Origin: JALOTE01 sp031422195
GTDB lineage: Bacteria; Pseudomonadota; Alphaproteobacteria; Rhizobiales; Rhizobiaceae
Reading direction: 5' to 3'
DNA: 22,153 bases
Assembly (NCBI GenBank): GCA_031422195.1
Contig: JANOPZ010000039.1
Coordinates: 1 to 22,153 of the forward strand
Part shown: in pieces, positions 21,928 through 22,153 of the stretch
Position numbering within the stretch: the stretch's first letter is position 1
Layout: each line of letters opens with the position of its first letter
The notes under the pieces: model-generated
The model's database searches: none
What the model was told of the DNA's origin: nothing
Seen by the model: the letters and a program-made list of their open reading frames with translations, nothing else
Program-made: the position numbers and the translations under genes

Positions 21928-22153
21928 TTAGGCCGCAGCTTTGCCGTGAATGAAGCCCATGATCGCTTTGGAAACGGCGTCATAGTTGCGGTCGTTTTCA
22001 ACACACCCCTTGATGCGGTAGGCGTCCATCACCAAAATCCGGTCTGCAACATCGACCATTTCAGGCATGTCAGAGGTGATCAGCAGCACTGCCGTGCCTT
22101 GCTCTGCCAATTCATGGACGAGATCATGCAGATAGGCCTTGGTTTTGATGTCA
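21928..22153 (-). CDS. Ribose-type ABC transporter ATPase, C-terminal end (5' partial)
   Basis: The frame is open to the window edge, so only the last 75 residues are seen. They read DIKTKAYLHDLVHELAEQG followed by TAVLLITSDMPEMVDVADRILVM, which matches the segment after the second Walker B and the switch region of RbsA/XylG-family ATPases (normally GVDVGAKxEI ... SSELPE). It ends in FIHGKAAA. The family's Glu in SSELPE is Met here (SDMPEM), a common variant. The dehydratase gene starts 9 bp downstream, so transporter and catabolic genes probably share one mRNA. This is a fourth sugar ABC system, distinct in sequence from the two complete ribose-type ATPases in the window. Confidence 0.88.
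   Translation of the reverse strand, partial: DIKTKAYLHDLVHELAEQGTAVLLITSDMPEMVDVADRILVMDAYRIKGCVENDRNYDAVSKAIMGFIHGKAAA

Overview
The window reads as a carbohydrate-uptake and sugar-catabolism island of a Gram-negative bacterium, most likely an alphaproteobacterium of the Rhodobacterales type. That placement rests on protein style, gene content and the mix of ABC sugar transporters, and it is an inference. No rRNA, tRNA, CRISPR array, phage gene or intact insertion sequence was seen. Four separate sugar ABC transporters are present, two of them cut by the window edges.

Region A (1-3571, + strand) is the tail of a MalFGK/UgpC-type operon. It holds a MalG-type permease (5' end outside the window), an ATPase with an atypical signature motif, an unrecognised four-helix membrane protein, a PfkB-type sugar kinase and an L-rhamnose-mutarotase-family protein. 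The genes are packed with overlaps or very short gaps.

Region B (3580-12060) looks like a regulon of the GntR/FCD regulator encoded at 9526-10239. A ribose-type ABC operon (ATPase, permease, permease, binding protein, ending at a strong terminator) runs divergently from the regulator. A UxaA-type sugar-acid dehydratase and a DJ-1/PfpI protein flank it. A near-identical 18-bp motif lies 53-61 bp upstream of three minus-strand start codons: the ABC operon, uxaA, and a decayed TIM-barrel sugar epimerase. The epimerase and an aldo/keto reductase survive only as remnants (3580-3777 and 10282-10440), so the original pathway has lost genes here.

Region C (12061-19831) starts with about 870 bp without a convincing gene. 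It continues with a YtfQRT-YjfF-like transporter, an aldose 1-epimerase and a divergent LacI-family regulator. The binding protein has a twin-arginine-type signal peptide and is separated from the rest of its operon by an intrinsic terminator. Base composition in this part looks lower in GC than in the flanks.

Region D (19979-22153, - strand) holds the end of another ribose-type ABC ATPase, an enolase-superfamily acid-sugar dehydratase or racemase, and an SDR very like BDH2 and 2-keto-3-deoxy-L-fuconate dehydrogenases. Together they suggest import followed by a non-phosphorylating oxidative pathway for a sugar acid or deoxy sugar.

Across the window several short tandem repeats of 12-15 bp appear. 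Three are in-frame inside coding sequence, at the ends of transporter or kinase proteins. No wholly new system could be demonstrated. The best candidates for a second look are the three-site operator set with its remnant target genes, the orphan membrane protein, and the recurrent short tandem repeats.
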